Below, one piece after another: positions 1 through 8,975 of a DNA stretch of 64,000 nucleotides. The translations under genes and the position numbers were made by a program. The stretch lies in contig JAUYQZ010000049.1 of NCBI GenBank assembly GCA_030695415.1, positions 124,001 to 188,000 of the forward strand. Direction: 5' to 3'. The notes under the pieces are model-generated. The model ran no database searches. It had not been told where the DNA came from and saw only the letters and a program-made list of their open reading frames with translations. How positions within the stretch are numbered: the first letter of the stretch is position 1; each line of letters starts with the position of its first letter. This stretch comes from Hylemonella sp. (GTDB lineage: Bacteria; Pseudomonadota; Gammaproteobacteria; Burkholderiales; Burkholderiaceae_C).

Positions 1-239
1 CGGCCGCGCAGCGCGGATTCCTTCACGGTGGCGATCACCTGGTCTTGCGTCAAACCTTCGCCGCCATCCTTGCCCAGGATCTTGCGCAGGGCCTGGTAGC
101 CGCCGCGCGCCTCGTAGTCCTTCAGGCGCCAGTTGCTGCCGTTGAGGCCGGCGTAGATCTGGGGGGCAATGTGACGGTCGTGGAAGCAGGTCTCGACGCC
201 GGTGGCGGCGAACTGCGAAAGAAGTTTATCGACAGCCAT
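1..239 (-). CDS. nuoF: NADH-quinone oxidoreductase subunit F, N-terminal part (truncated by window edge)
   Basis: N-terminal ~79 residues of NuoF, the subunit that carries FMN and the N3 [4Fe-4S] cluster and oxidises NADH in the peripheral arm of complex I. The visible part reads [10 protein letters not shown] followed by the [13 protein letters not shown] stretch that precedes the NADH/FMN-binding domain in this family; the binding domain itself lies outside the window. The start ATG (239-237) shares one base with the nuoE stop (TGATG), so the two genes are translationally coupled. Assignment rests on this N-terminus and on its place after nuoE. Confidence 0.93.
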   Translation of the reverse strand, partial: MAVDKLLSQFAATGVETCFHDRHIAPQIYAGLNGSNWRLKDYEARGGYQALRKILGKDGGEGLTQDQVIATVKESALRG

Positions 240-727
240 CACTTCGCCCCTCCGGCCTTCAGGCCGTCGATCAGCTGGTCCAGCTTGTCGTTGCTCATGA
301 AGCTGCACATGGTGCGGTCGTTGACCAGCAGCACCGGCGCATCGGCGCAGGCGCCCTGGCACTCGCTCTGCTGCAGGGTGAACAGGCCGTCGGCCGTGGT
401 CTGGCCCATGGCGATGCCCAGCTTGTGCTCGAGGTGGTGCAGCGCCTTCTGGCCGTCACGCAACTGGCAAGGCAGGTTGGTGCAGACGTTGAGCTTGTAC
501 TTGCCCACCGGGCGCTGGTTGTACATGTTGTAGAAGGTCGTGACCTCGTGCACGGCCATCGGCGCCATGCCCAGATAGGCGGCAATCTCGGCCTCGCTGT
601 CGGTACTCACGAAACCGGACTCCTGCTGCACGATGGACAGGCAGGCCATCACGGCCGACTGGGCCTGGTCCGACGGGTACTTGGCGACTTCCTTGGCGAA
701 GCGCGCCTTGGTGGATTCCGAAATCAT
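239..727 (-). CDS. nuoE: NADH-quinone oxidoreductase subunit E
   Basis: NuoE is the thioredoxin-fold [2Fe-2S] subunit (cluster N1a) beside NuoF in the NADH dehydrogenase module. At 162 aa it has the usual length. The cluster cysteines are visible as CTNLPC and, about 40 residues later, CQGAC (the [12 protein letters not shown] region). The start ATG overlaps the nuoD stop by four bases (ATGA) and the stop overlaps the nuoF start, the expected tight nuoD-E-F arrangement. Confidence 0.97.
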   Translation of the reverse strand: MISESTKARFAKEVAKYPSDQAQSAVMACLSIVQQESGFVSTDSEAEIAAYLGMAPMAVHEVTTFYNMYNQRPVGKYKLNVCTNLPCQLRDGQKALHHLEHKLGIAMGQTTADGLFTLQQSECQGACADAPVLLVNDRTMCSFMSNDKLDQLIDGLKAGGAK

Positions 728-1977
728 CGGTCAATCTCTCCAAACACGATATCCAGCGTTCCGATGATGGCCACGGCGTCGGCCAGCATGTGACCGCGCG
801 TGAGTTCATCGAGCGTGGCCAGGTGGGCAAAGCCCGGGGCACGAATCTTGAGGCGATAGGGCTTGTTGGCGCCGTCGCTCACCATGTAGATGCCGAACTC
901 GCCCTTGGGGTGCTCGACAGCGGCATAGGCCTCGCCGGCAGGCACACGGAATCCTTCGGTGAAGAGCTTGAAGTGGTGGATCAGCTCTTCCATATTGGAC
1001 TTCATGGCCTCGCGGGCCGGCGGCGCCACCTTGTGGTTGTCCGTGATGACCGGGCCGGGGTTGGCGCGCAGCCAGGCCGAGCACTGCTGGATGATGCGGT
1101 TGGACTCGCGCATCTCCTGCACGCGGACCAGGTAGCGGTCGTAGCTGTCGCCGGTCTTGCCCACCGGGATGTCGAAGTCGACACGGTCGTAGGCATCGTA
1201 GGGCTGGGTCTTGCGCAGGTCCCAGGCGATGCCCGAGCCACGCAGCATGGGACCGGTCATGCCCAGGTTCAGGGCACGCTCGGCCGTCACCACGCCAATA
1301 CCCACGGTGCGCTGCTTCCAGATACGGTTGTCGGTCAGCAGGGTCTCGTACTCGTCCACGCACTTGGGGAAGCGCGCGCAGAAGTCGTCGATGAAGTCCA
1401 GCAGCGAACCCTGGCGGTTGGCGTTGATCTCGGCCACGGCGCGGGCGTTGCGGATCTTGTTGACCTTGTGCTGCGCCATGCTGTCGGGCAGGTCACGGTA
1501 GACGCCGCCCGGGCGGAAGTAGGCTGCGTGCATGCGCGCGCCGGACACGGCCTCGTACATGTCGAACAGGTCTTCACGCTCGCGGAAGGTGTAGATCAGG
1601 ATGGTGGAGCTGCCGCAGTCGTTACCGTGCGAGCCCAGCCACATCAGGTGATTGAGCAGGCGCGTGATCTCGCCGAACATGGTGCGGATGTACTTGGCGC
1701 GCAGCGGCACTTCAAGGCCCAGCATCTTCTCGATGGCCAGGCAGTAGGCCTGCTCGTTGCACATCATGGACACGTAGTCGAGACGGTCCATATAGGGCAG
1801 CGACTGGATGTAGGTCTTGCTCTCGGCCAGCTTCTCGGTGGCGCGGTGCAGCAGGCCGATGTGCGGGTCGGCGCGCTGCACGACCTCGCCGTCGAGCTCG
1901 AGCACCAGACGCAGCACGCCGTGCGCGGCCGGGTGCTGGGGTCCGAAGTTCAGCGTGTAGTTCTTGATTTCGGCCAT
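724..1977 (-). CDS. nuoD: NADH-quinone oxidoreductase subunit D
   Basis: 49 kDa subunit (417 aa) of complex I that helps form the quinone-binding cavity with NuoB. The N-terminus [20 protein letters not shown] is the family signature, and the start at 1977 gives it directly. A longer in-frame reading to 2004 only adds residues encoded by the repeat upstream, so I reject it. Conserved stretches include the GPMLRGSG and YDRYLVR motifs. The stop overlaps nuoE by ATGA. A GGGGGC-centred palindromic repeat separates it from nuoC. Confidence 0.97.
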   Translation of the reverse strand: MAEIKNYTLNFGPQHPAAHGVLRLVLELDGEVVQRADPHIGLLHRATEKLAESKTYIQSLPYMDRLDYVSMMCNEQAYCLAIEKMLGLEVPLRAKYIRTMFGEITRLLNHLMWLGSHGNDCGSSTILIYTFREREDLFDMYEAVSGARMHAAYFRPGGVYRDLPDSMAQHKVNKIRNARAVAEINANRQGSLLDFIDDFCARFPKCVDEYETLLTDNRIWKQRTVGIGVVTAERALNLGMTGPMLRGSGIAWDLRKTQPYDAYDRVDFDIPVGKTGDSYDRYLVRVQEMRESNRIIQQCSAWLRANPGPVITDNHKVAPPAREAMKSNMEELIHHFKLFTEGFRVPAGEAYAAVEHPKGEFGIYMVSDGANKPYRLKIRAPGFAHLATLDELTRGHMLADAVAIIGTLDIVFGEIDR

Positions 1978-1983
1978 GTCAGG

Positions 1984-2064
1984 ACTCCCGCCGGGCCGTC
2001 CCAAGGGAGGCGTGCGCCCCCTGGGGGGGCAGCGAATACACGTAGTGATGAGCGTGGGGGCACA
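1984..2064 (-). repeat. GGGGGC-centred intergenic palindromic repeat, copy 1 (nuoC-nuoD gap)
   Basis: About 80 bp between nuoC and nuoD. Read on the minus strand it runs from GCCCCCACGCT through a CGCTGCCCCCCC...GGGGGC inverted repeat to CTTGGGACGGCCCGGC. The same ordered blocks occur at 5041-5118 and, inside trmJ, at 29379-29455 (both on the plus strand). Such repeats are common between genes in Comamonadaceae. Their function is not visible here; placement inside the nuo operon argues against a strong terminator. Confidence 0.8.
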
Positions 2065-2067
2065 TAT

Positions 2068-2676
2068 TTATTTCAACCCGCCGTAGTTGTCTTCACGGAT
2101 GATGCGCGGTGTGATCTCGCGCGGCTCGATGCTCACCGGCTGGTAGATCACGCGCTTGAGTTCGGCGTCGTAGCGCATCTCGACGTGACCCGACAGGGGG
2201 AAGTCCTTGCGGAAAGGGTGGCCGATGAAACCGTAGTCGGTCAGGATGCGACGCAGGTCGTCGTGCCCTTCGAACACGATGCCGTAGAGATCAAAGGCCT
2301 CGCGCTCGTACCAGTTGGCCGCACGCCAGACCTCGGTGAGCGTGTCCACCACCGGGAAGGCATCATCGGCGGCAAAGACTTTCAGGCGGACGCGCTGGTT
2401 CAGGCTGACGGACAGCAGGTGCGAGACGACGCAGTAACGTGCGCCCTCCCAGGCACCCTCACCCCAGGTGGAATAGTCCACACCGCAGAGGTCGATCAGT
2501 TGCTCGAAACGGCAGTCGGGCGCATCACGCAGGATGCGGGCCGCAGCCAGGTAGTCCTGGGGCGCGACCTCGACGGTGACTTCACCCAGCTTGACGTCGA
2601 CACGGCGCGCCTTGCCGCCCAAAGCGGCGGCAACGGTGTCCTTGAGAGCTTCGGGATTCACGGCAAAAGCAGTCAT
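2068..2676 (-). CDS. nuoC: NADH-quinone oxidoreductase subunit C
   Basis: 30 kDa subunit (202 aa) of the hydrogenase-like module of complex I, structural and without a cofactor. Family features include [13 protein letters not shown], the [13 protein letters not shown] motif and the C-terminal [12 protein letters not shown]...YD pattern. It is a separate gene, not the NuoCD fusion found in enterobacteria. It lies 11 bp after nuoB and is followed by the intergenic repeat before nuoD. Confidence 0.97.
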   Translation of the reverse strand: MTAFAVNPEALKDTVAAALGGKARRVDVKLGEVTVEVAPQDYLAAARILRDAPDCRFEQLIDLCGVDYSTWGEGAWEGARYCVVSHLLSVSLNQRVRLKVFAADDAFPVVDTLTEVWRAANWYEREAFDLYGIVFEGHDDLRRILTDYGFIGHPFRKDFPLSGHVEMRYDAELKRVIYQPVSIEPREITPRIIREDNYGGLK

Positions 2677-2687
2677 CGATGGCTCCT

Positions 2688-3167
2688 TCAGACGCGGGCG
2701 ATGGTCTGCGTGCGGCGAATCTTCTGCTGCAGCTGGATGATGCCGTAGATCAAGGCCTCGGCCGTGGGCGGACAGCCCGGCACGTAGACGTCAACCGGCA
2801 CGATGCGGTCGCAGCCGCGCACCACGGAGTAGCTGTAGTGGTAGTAGCCGCCACCGTTGGCGCAGGAGCCCATGGAGATGACCCAGCGCGGCTCGCTCAT
2901 CTGGTCGTAGACCTTGCGCAGGGCCGGGGCCATCTTGTTGCACAGCGTACCGGCCACGATCATCAGGTCCGACTGGCGCGGGCTGGCACGGAACACCTCG
3001 GCGCCGAAGCGGCCGATGTCGTAACGGGCAGCGGCCGCATGCATCATCTCCACCGCGCAGCAAGCCAGACCGAAGGTCATGGGCCAGAGCGAACCGGTCT
3101 TGGCCCAGTTCACCACCGAGTCGTAACTGGTGGTGACGAAGCCTTCTTTCATCACGCCTTCAATCAT
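2688..3167 (-). CDS. nuoB: NADH-quinone oxidoreductase subunit B
   Basis: PSST-type subunit (159 aa) that holds the terminal [4Fe-4S] cluster N2, which passes electrons to quinone. The unusual ligand set is visible: adjacent cysteines in [13 protein letters not shown], one in [14 protein letters not shown] and one in [14 protein letters not shown]. It sits between nuoA and nuoC in the standard order. The gap to nuoA is 75 bp with no recognisable terminator. Confidence 0.97.
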   Translation of the reverse strand: MIEGVMKEGFVTTSYDSVVNWAKTGSLWPMTFGLACCAVEMMHAAAARYDIGRFGAEVFRASPRQSDLMIVAGTLCNKMAPALRKVYDQMSEPRWVISMGSCANGGGYYHYSYSVVRGCDRIVPVDVYVPGCPPTAEALIYGIIQLQQKIRRTQTIARV

Positions 3168-3242
3168 GGCAATGATCCTTGTTGAAAATTCCAGTCACCG
3201 CAGGCTGCGCAGCACAAAAAGTGGCAAGCGTGGGGGACATCC

Positions 3243-3602
3243 TCATTCCCAGTCCAGGGCGCCTTTTTTCCACTCGTAGACAAAGCCCACGACGAGGATG
3301 GCGATGAACACCATGGCCGCCCAGAAACCCACCGCACCCACTTCCTTGAGCGCCACGGCCCAGGGGAAGAGGAAGGCGATTTCCAGGTCGAACAGGATGA
3401 AAAGGATGGCCACGAGGTAGTAGCGCACGTCGAACTTCATGCGCGCGTCTTCAAACGCCTCGAAACCACACTCGTAGGGGGAATTTTTAGCCGCGTCGGG
3501 GCGGTTGGGGCCCAGGACGTAGCCGATGACCTGGGGAATGACCCCGACGGCAATGCCGACCAAGATGAACAGAAGGACGGGGAGGTATTGATCGAGGCTC
3601 AT
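3243..3602 (-). CDS. nuoA: NADH-quinone oxidoreductase subunit A
   Basis: Small membrane subunit of complex I (119 aa) with three predicted transmembrane helices: near residues 8-28, 62-82 and 88-108. The conserved loop [21 protein letters not shown] carries the cysteine that becomes exposed in deactive complex I in well-studied enzymes. It is the first gene of the nuo operon and lies 55 bp downstream of the tRNA-Leu gene on the same strand. No separate promoter is obvious, so it may be co-transcribed with the tRNA. Confidence 0.97.
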   Translation of the reverse strand: MSLDQYLPVLLFILVGIAVGVIPQVIGYVLGPNRPDAAKNSPYECGFEAFEDARMKFDVRYYLVAILFILFDLEIAFLFPWAVALKEVGAVGFWAAMVFIAILVVGFVYEWKKGALDWE

Positions 3603-3657
3603 CTTGATTTGCTGATCACCGTTAGTCAGCCCGGACGATGCCCGGGCTTCATTTGTC

Positions 3658-3742
3658 TGGTGCCGTCGGCGAGACTCGAACTCGCACAGCTTTCGCCACT
3701 ACCCCCTCAAGATAGCGTGTCTACCAATTTCACCACGACGGC
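3658..3742 (-). tRNA. tRNA-Leu (anticodon GAG)
   Basis: Class II tRNA of 85 nt including an encoded CCA. The acceptor arms GCCGTCG and CGACGGC pair and are followed by discriminator A and CCA. The D-arm reads GGTGAAATTGGTAGACAC, the anticodon stem-loop CTATC-TTGAGGG-GGTAG gives GAG, a variable arm follows, and the T-arm is GAGTTCGAGTCTC. It lies between secG and nuoA, a common order in Burkholderiales. Confidence 0.97.
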
Positions 3743-3854
3743 TTGTCTCTTTTACCGGGCTCGCATGAGGGCCAAATGGCTTACCCGGCAGCCTCGGAGT
3801 TTACTCCGAATCCCCCCTCTCTCCGGGGAGAAGTTCTGGAAATATTGACTCAGG

Positions 3855-4259
3855 TCATCGCGCCGGAATCTGCGCCGGGCCGGGGGCGACGGGCGCCACC
3901 GGGGCCGAAGCCGGCGCGGCGCCGGCCGGCATCGTCGTGCCCGGAATCTGGGATGCGGTCTCAGGCACAGCCGGTGCGGTCACGGCGCTGCCTTCGAGCA
4001 CGCTGCCGGTGCTGGCCGGGCGCGCATTGCTGAAGTAGGCCAGCGCCAGCGTGCTCACGAAGAACACCGTGGCCAGCACGGCCGTGGTGCGCGAGAGGAA
4101 GTTGGCACTGCCGCTGGCGCCAAACAGGCTGCCGGAGGATCCGCTGCCGAAAGCGGCGCCCATGTCGGCACCCTTTCCGTGCTGGATCAGGATCAGGCCG
4201 ATCATGGCCACGGCCGTGACGATCTGCACCGTGAGGATGATGGTGACGATGAAACTCAT
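3855..4259 (-). CDS. secG: Preprotein translocase subunit SecG
   Basis: Auxiliary membrane subunit of the SecYEG channel (134 aa). The N-terminal helix is followed by the family motif LILIQHGKGADMGAAFGSG with the FLSRTTA segment and a second helix (residues ~55-75). The C-terminal third is rich in Pro and Ala, as in many proteobacterial SecG proteins. It is co-oriented with tpiA, 36 bp downstream, and precedes the tRNA-Leu gene. Confidence 0.96.
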   Translation of the reverse strand: MSFIVTIILTVQIVTAVAMIGLILIQHGKGADMGAAFGSGSSGSLFGASGSANFLSRTTAVLATVFFVSTLALAYFSNARPASTGSVLEGSAVTAPAVPETASQIPGTTMPAGAAPASAPVAPVAPGPAQIPAR

Positions 4260-4295
4260 GTTTACTCCTAAATTCGTAGCAATCGAGCAGCTGTA

Positions 4296-5039
4296 TCAGC
4301 GAGCTGCCGCGATGATGGTGAGAAAATCCGGGGCCTTGAGCGAAGCGCCGCCGATCAGGCCGCCGTCGATGTCGGGCTGGGCCAGCAGCTGCGCGGCGTT
4401 GGCCGCGTTCATGCTGCCGCCATAGAGCAGCTTGATGCGGTCAGCCTGCGGCGTGGCCGCCTTGAGTTGCGCGCGCAGCACGGCATGAACCTGCTGCGCC
4501 TGCTCGGGACTGGCGGTCTTGCCGGTGCCGATGGCCCAGACGGGCTCATAGGCCACGACGATCTCGCTGATGCAGTGGCCGTTGAGGTGGATCACCGCGG
4601 CCAGCTGGCGCTTGACCACTTCCTCGGTCTTGCCGGCTTCCCGCTCGGCCAGCGTTTCGCCCACGCAGACGATGGGGGTCACGCCACCCGCCAGCGCATG
4701 CTGCGCCTTGGCGGCCACCACGGCATCGGTCTCGCCGTGGTACAGCCTTCGCTCCGAGTGACCGACGATGGCGTAGCGCACGCCGAAGTCCCTGAGCATG
4801 GCGACCGAGGTCTCACCGGTATAGGCGCCCAGCTCGTGCTGCGACACGTCCTGCGCGCCCAGCTCTACCGGGCTGGCGGCCAGCAGCATCTGACACTGCG
4901 CCAGATAAGGCGCCGGCACGCAGACCGCGATGTCGCACGCGGGATCCTTCAGACCGGACAGCAGCCCTTTGAGCAGGGCCTGGTTGGCGGCGAGGCTGCC
5001 GTTCATCTTCCAGTTACCGGCAATCAGCTTCTTGGTCAT
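4296..5039 (-). CDS. tpiA: Triosephosphate isomerase
   Basis: Interconverts dihydroxyacetone phosphate and glyceraldehyde 3-phosphate in the cytosol. At 247 aa it is full length. Active-site elements are visible: the N-terminal AGNWKMNG with the catalytic lysine, the GHSERR histidine, the catalytic glutamate in [12 protein letters not shown], the flexible loop directly after it, and the phosphate-binding YGGSMN and GGLIGGASL. It precedes secG in the same direction. Confidence 0.98.
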   Translation of the reverse strand: MTKKLIAGNWKMNGSLAANQALLKGLLSGLKDPACDIAVCVPAPYLAQCQMLLAASPVELGAQDVSQHELGAYTGETSVAMLRDFGVRYAIVGHSERRLYHGETDAVVAAKAQHALAGGVTPIVCVGETLAEREAGKTEEVVKRQLAAVIHLNGHCISEIVVAYEPVWAIGTGKTASPEQAQQVHAVLRAQLKAATPQADRIKLLYGGSMNAANAAQLLAQPDIDGGLIGGASLKAPDFLTIIAAAR

Positions 5040-5040
5040 A

Positions 5041-5118
5041 GCGCCCCCACGCTTGTCATTTCATGTACTGCGCTGCCCCCCACGGGGGCCTTCGCGCCTT
5101 GGGACGGCCCGGCAGCGC
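5041..5118 (+). repeat. GGGGGC-centred intergenic palindromic repeat, copy 2 (tpiA upstream)
   Basis: Fills the gap between the quinone oxidoreductase stop and the tpiA start. Blocks in order: GCGCCCCCACGCTT, GCGCTGCCCCCCACGGGGGC, CTTCGCGCCTTGGGACGGCCC and GGCAGCG. It matches copy 1 in reverse orientation. Because it abuts both coding ends, the tpiA ribosome-binding region lies inside the repeat. Confidence 0.8.
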
Positions 5119-6138
5119 TCATGCGGCGCTCCAGGTCAGCACGATCTTGCCGATGTGCTGGTTCGATTCCATCAGGGCATGCGCCCTGGCGGCGCCGCTG
5201 CCGGTATCGTCTGCCGGGTCCACCGCTGCAAACGTGCTGTGGATCACGGGCTTCACCTTGCCGGCCTCGATCAGCGGCCAGGCGTGCTTGAGGCAAGCCT
5301 GCGCGATCGCCTGCTTGAAGGCGATGGGGCGCGGGCGCAGCGTGGAGCCGGTGATGGTCAGGCGCTTGCGCAGTACCAGGCCGGCGTTGAAGCTGCTCTT
5401 GGTGCCGCCCTGCACGGCGATGATGACGATGCGGCCATCCTCGGCCAGGCTCTCGACCTCGCGTGCGACGTACTCGCCGCCCACCATGTCGAGGATCACG
5501 TCCACACCCTTGCCGTCGGTCAGGCGTTTGACCTCATCCTTGAAGTCCTGCGTCTTGTAGTTGATGGCATGGTCGGCGCCCAGCTTGAGGCAGGCGGCGC
5601 ACTTGTCATCGCTGCCCGCAGTCACGATCACTTTGGCTCCCATGGCCTTGGCCAGCTGGATGGCGGTCACGCCAATGCCGCTGGACCCACCCTGGATCAG
5701 CAGGGTCTCGCCGGCCTGCAGGCGCCCGCGGTCGAACACATTGCTCCACACCGTGAAGAAGGTCTCGGGCAGCGAGGCGGCCTCCACATCGCTCAGACCC
5801 TTCGGATACGGCAGGCACTGCGCGATGGGCGCGGTGCACAGCTCGGCGTAACCGCCGCCGGCCACCAGCGCGCACACCTTGTCGCCCAGCTTGAGACCGG
5901 CTTGCGCCAGTTCCGTGGTATTGCCGCCCACGATCGTGCCGGCCACTTCGAGGCCGGGGATGTCGGACGCGCCTGGCGGCACCGGGTAGTTGCCGGTGCG
6001 CTGGAACACGTCGGGGCGGTTGATGCCGCTGGCCGCCACGCGGATCAGCAGCTCACCCGCACCCGGCACCGGGTCGGGGCGCTGGCCCAGACGCAGCACC
6101 TCGGGCGCACCGTAGGAAGTGATTTCGATGGCTTTCAT
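5119..6138 (-). CDS. NAD(P)H quinone oxidoreductase, zinc-free MDR family (PIG3/QOR type)
   Basis: Medium-chain dehydrogenase/reductase of 339 aa. It has the N-terminal GroES-like domain (INRPDVFQRTGNYPVPPG) and a Rossmann domain with the QGGSSGIGVTAIQLAKAMGAKV dinucleotide loop near residues 148-169. The catalytic zinc cysteine/histidine ligands are absent, as in quinone oxidoreductases. The likely reaction is NADPH-dependent reduction of quinones or enones; the substrate cannot be read. It lies between pnp and tpiA in one direction, probably within the same transcript. Confidence 0.88.
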   Translation of the reverse strand: MKAIEITSYGAPEVLRLGQRPDPVPGAGELLIRVAASGINRPDVFQRTGNYPVPPGASDIPGLEVAGTIVGGNTTELAQAGLKLGDKVCALVAGGGYAELCTAPIAQCLPYPKGLSDVEAASLPETFFTVWSNVFDRGRLQAGETLLIQGGSSGIGVTAIQLAKAMGAKVIVTAGSDDKCAACLKLGADHAINYKTQDFKDEVKRLTDGKGVDVILDMVGGEYVAREVESLAEDGRIVIIAVQGGTKSSFNAGLVLRKRLTITGSTLRPRPIAFKQAIAQACLKHAWPLIEAGKVKPVIHSTFAAVDPADDTGSGAARAHALMESNQHIGKIVLTWSAA

Positions 6139-6205
6139 GGTCTTTCGCTCCGACAGCGCCTGCGGACTGACCGCAGGGCGCCATCGTCAGAGTGGCAAAG
6201 TCGGA

Positions 6206-8329
6206 TCAGGCCTGTTCGCCGCCGTGGCTCGGGGCCGGGCGGTCCAGCAGGGCCTTCATGGACAGCTTGATGCGACCCTTCTCGTCGGTCTCCAGCACCT
6301 TGACCTTGACGATCTGGCCTTCGGACAGATAGTCCGTGACCTTCTCGACGCGCTCGTGGGCGATCTGGCTGATGTGCAGCAGGCCGTCCTTGCCGGGCAG
6401 CAGGTTGACCAGGGCACCGAAGTCCAGGATCTTGGTGATCGGGCCTTCGTAGACCTTGCCGATTTCGACTTCGGCGGTGATCTCGGTGATGCGGCGCTTG
6501 GCTTCCTCGGCCTTGGTGGCGTCGGTGGCGGCGATGGTGATGGTGCCGTCTTCCTCGATGTTGATCTGGCAGCCGGTCTCGTCGGTCAGCGCGCGAATCA
6601 CGGCGCCGCCCTTGCCGATCACGTCACGGATCTTCTCGGGGTTGATCTTCATGGTGAAGAGCTTGGGCGCGAAGTTGCTCACCTCGGTCTTGGCCTCGCC
6701 CATGGCTTCCTGCATCTTGCCCAGGATGTGCATGCGGGCTTCCTTGGCCTGGGCCAGGGCGACCTGCATGATTTCCTTGGTGATGCCCTGGATCTTGATG
6801 TCCATCTGCAGGGCATTGATGCCGTTGGTGGTACCGGCCACCTTGAAGTCCATGTCGCCCAGGTGATCTTCGTCACCCAGGATGTCGGTCAGCACGGCGA
6901 AGCGGTTGCCTTCCTTGATCAGGCCCATGGCGATACCGGCCACGTGGGCCTTCATCGGCACGCCGGCGTCCATCAGCGACAGGCAGCCGCCGCAGACCGA
7001 AGCCATCGACGAAGAGCCGTTGGACTCGGTGATCTCGGAGACCACACGCATGGTGTAGGGGAACTCTTCCTTGCTCGGCAGGCAGGCCACCAGGGCACGC
7101 TTGGCCAGACGGCCGTGGCCGATCTCGCGGCGCTTCGGGGTGCCGAAACGGCCAGCCTCGCCGGTGGCGAAGGGAGGCATGTTGTAGTGCAGCATGAAGC
7201 GGTCTTCAAACTCGCCGGCCAGCGCGTCGATGCGCTGCGCGTCGCGCTCGGTGCCTAGCGTGGCAACCACCAGGGCCTGGGTTTCACCGCGCGTGAACAG
7301 GGCCGAACCGTGGGTACGGGGCAGCACGCCGTTGCGGATCTCGATGGGGCGCACGGTGCGCGTGTCGCGGCCGTCGATGCGCGGCTCGCCAGCCAGGATC
7401 TGGCTGCGCACGATGCGCGCTTCGATGTCGAACAGCATGCCTTCGACCTTGACACTGTCGAATTCGACGCCCTCGCCCTTCAGGGCGGCCATGACGGCGG
7501 CGTAGGTCTCGCGGCAGGCCTGGGTGCGGCTCTGCTTGTTGCGGATCTGGTAGGCGGTGCGCAGCTTCTCTTCAGCCAGTGCGTTGACCTTGGCGATCAG
7601 GGGCTCGTCCTTGGCCGGGGCTTTCCAGTCCCAGACCGGCTTGCCGGCATCGCGCACCAGCTCGTGGATGGCGTTGACGGCGATGTTGCCCTGCTCGTGG
7701 CCGAACACCACGGCGCCCAGCATGATCTCTTCGGACAGCTGTTGGGCTTCGGATTCCACCATCAGCACGGCGGATTCGGTACCAGCGACCACCAGGTCCA
7801 TCTGGCTGTCCTTGAGCTGGGTCTGGCCCGGGTTCAGGACGTATTCGCCATTGATGTAACCCACGCGCGCGGCGCCGATGGGGCCGTTGAAGGGGATGCC
7901 GCTGATGCTCAGCGCGGCGCTGGTGGCGATCATGGCGGCGATGTCGGCCTGCACTTCGGGGTTCAGGCTCACGACGTGAACGATCACCTGGACTTCGTTG
8001 TAGAAGCCTTCGGGGAACAGCGGACGGATCGGGCGGTCGATCAGGCGGCAGGTCAGGGTCTCCAGCTCGCTGGGACGGCCTTCACGCTTGAAAAAGCTGC
8101 CCGGGATCTTGCCGGCGGCGTACGACTTCTCGGTGTAGTCCACCGTCAGGGGGAAGAAGTCCTGGCCCGGCTTGGCGCTCTTGGTCGCCACCACGGTGGC
8201 CAGCACCACGGTGTCGTCGATGTTGACCAGCACGGCGCCGGTGGCTTGACGGGCGACTTCGCCGGTTTCCATGGTGACCGTGTGCTGGCCCCACTGGAAG
8301 GTCTTCGTGACTTTGTTGAACATGGTCAT
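6206..8329 (-). CDS. pnp: Polyribonucleotide nucleotidyltransferase (PNPase)
   Basis: 3'-5' phosphorolytic exoribonuclease of 707 aa, a core member of RNA decay complexes. It has two RNase PH-like halves, then a KH domain with the IGKGG loop (~residue 565) and an S1 domain ([18 protein letters not shown]) near 620-690. The start at 8329 is preceded by AGGAG six bases upstream; a second Met two codons later is possible. It follows rpsO, as in most bacteria, with a terminator and hairpins in the gap. Confidence 0.98.
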   Translation of the reverse strand: MTMFNKVTKTFQWGQHTVTMETGEVARQATGAVLVNIDDTVVLATVVATKSAKPGQDFFPLTVDYTEKSYAAGKIPGSFFKREGRPSELETLTCRLIDRPIRPLFPEGFYNEVQVIVHVVSLNPEVQADIAAMIATSAALSISGIPFNGPIGAARVGYINGEYVLNPGQTQLKDSQMDLVVAGTESAVLMVESEAQQLSEEIMLGAVVFGHEQGNIAVNAIHELVRDAGKPVWDWKAPAKDEPLIAKVNALAEEKLRTAYQIRNKQSRTQACRETYAAVMAALKGEGVEFDSVKVEGMLFDIEARIVRSQILAGEPRIDGRDTRTVRPIEIRNGVLPRTHGSALFTRGETQALVVATLGTERDAQRIDALAGEFEDRFMLHYNMPPFATGEAGRFGTPKRREIGHGRLAKRALVACLPSKEEFPYTMRVVSEITESNGSSSMASVCGGCLSLMDAGVPMKAHVAGIAMGLIKEGNRFAVLTDILGDEDHLGDMDFKVAGTTNGINALQMDIKIQGITKEIMQVALAQAKEARMHILGKMQEAMGEAKTEVSNFAPKLFTMKINPEKIRDVIGKGGAVIRALTDETGCQINIEEDGTITIAATDATKAEEAKRRITEITAEVEIGKVYEGPITKILDFGALVNLLPGKDGLLHISQIAHERVEKVTDYLSEGQIVKVKVLETDEKGRIKLSMKALLDRPAPSHGGEQA

Positions 8330-8406
8330 GTGTTTCTCCTGTATCGATCAAGGGAGGTCTGAGCCGCCTCCCCTAGGGCCCGAAGCCACATCACAGAACA
8401 CGATGC

Positions 8407-8452
8407 CATTCCAGAGAAAGTCGAGGAAATTCGCCCGATTTCCTCTGGAATG
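8407..8452 (-). promoter_or_regulatory. Nested inverted repeats in the pnp leader
   Basis: A perfect 10-bp inverted repeat, CATTCCAGAG (8407-8416) with CTCTGGAATG (8443-8452), encloses a second one, GAGGAAAT (8423-8430) with ATTTCCTC (8438-8445). The right arms overlap by three bases, so the full stems compete. Position, about 80 nt upstream of the pnp start, matches where the E. coli pnp leader carries its RNase III-processed autoregulatory hairpin. The regulatory role here is inferred. Confidence 0.6.
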
Positions 8453-8487
8453 ACACAGCTTCGCTCTGTACCTGTCTGCTCCGAAGT

Positions 8488-8523
8488 AAAAAGCGCCTGA
8501 GCTAGCGGACCAACTCAGGCGCT
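8488..8523 (-). terminator. Rho-independent terminator after rpsO
   Basis: On the minus strand AGCGCCTGAG (8523-8514), a 12-nt loop, then CTCAGGCGCT (8501-8492) followed by T residues. It lies 22 bp past the rpsO stop and likely attenuates readthrough into pnp. Confidence 0.85.
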
Positions 8524-8545
8524 CCTGTTCATCTGTCCGGTGCGA

Positions 8546-8812
8546 TTACTTGCGCAGACCCAGCTTGGTGATCAGCGCGCTGTAACGGTCGAAGTCCTTG
8601 GACTTCAGGTAGTCCAGCAGCTTGCGGCGGCGGCTCACCATGCGCAGCAGACCGCGACGGCCGTGGTGATCCTTGGCGTGGGTCTTGAAGTGGGGGGTCA
8701 GCTCGTTGATGCGGGCGGTCAGCAGGGCGACCTGGACTTCCGGGCTACCGGTGTCGGTAGCGGAACGGGCATTGGCCTTGACAACTTCGGCCTTGATGCT
8801 GGTAGCGATCAT
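8546..8812 (-). CDS. rpsO: 30S ribosomal protein S15
   Basis: Full-length S15 (88 aa), which binds 16S rRNA early in 30S assembly. Recognisable segments are [35 protein letters not shown] and [10 protein letters not shown]. An AGGAAAA ribosome-binding site precedes the ATG. The ~130-nt leader is long enough for the S15 autoregulatory structure known elsewhere, although I cannot show one. It is followed by a terminator and pnp. Confidence 0.98.
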   Translation of the reverse strand: MIATSIKAEVVKANARSATDTGSPEVQVALLTARINELTPHFKTHAKDHHGRRGLLRMVSRRRKLLDYLKSKDFDRYSALITKLGLRK

Positions 8813-8945
8813 TTCATTTTCCTGTCATGCGGGACGAAGCCGGCCGCTTTCGGTCGGGACGTCCCAGGGTTTACAACTTGCGTCAGCGGCTGGAACTGCT
8901 ACTGACGTGCGCTCTACAGGCCCTTGCGGACCGCAGAACCATGGA

Positions 8946-8951
8946 ATTATA
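8946..8951 (-). promoter_or_regulatory. Putative -10 box for rpsO
   Basis: A perfect TATAAT on the minus strand about 134 bp before the rpsO ATG, just past the end of the aminotransferase gene. I see no good -35 hexamer at 16-18 bp, so this is tentative. Confidence 0.4.
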
Positions 8952-8975
8952 GCCCAAACCGCGAGACGGTAGTGC

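Noticed and set aside
790..2748. Long plus-strand reading frame of 652 aa opposite nuoD/nuoC/nuoB
   Set aside because: It runs antisense to three clearly conserved complex I genes, has low-complexity His/Val/Gly composition typical of GC-rich antisense frames and no recognisable motif. Similar antisense frames at 12, 16.5, 30.7 and 47.5 kb were rejected for the same reason.
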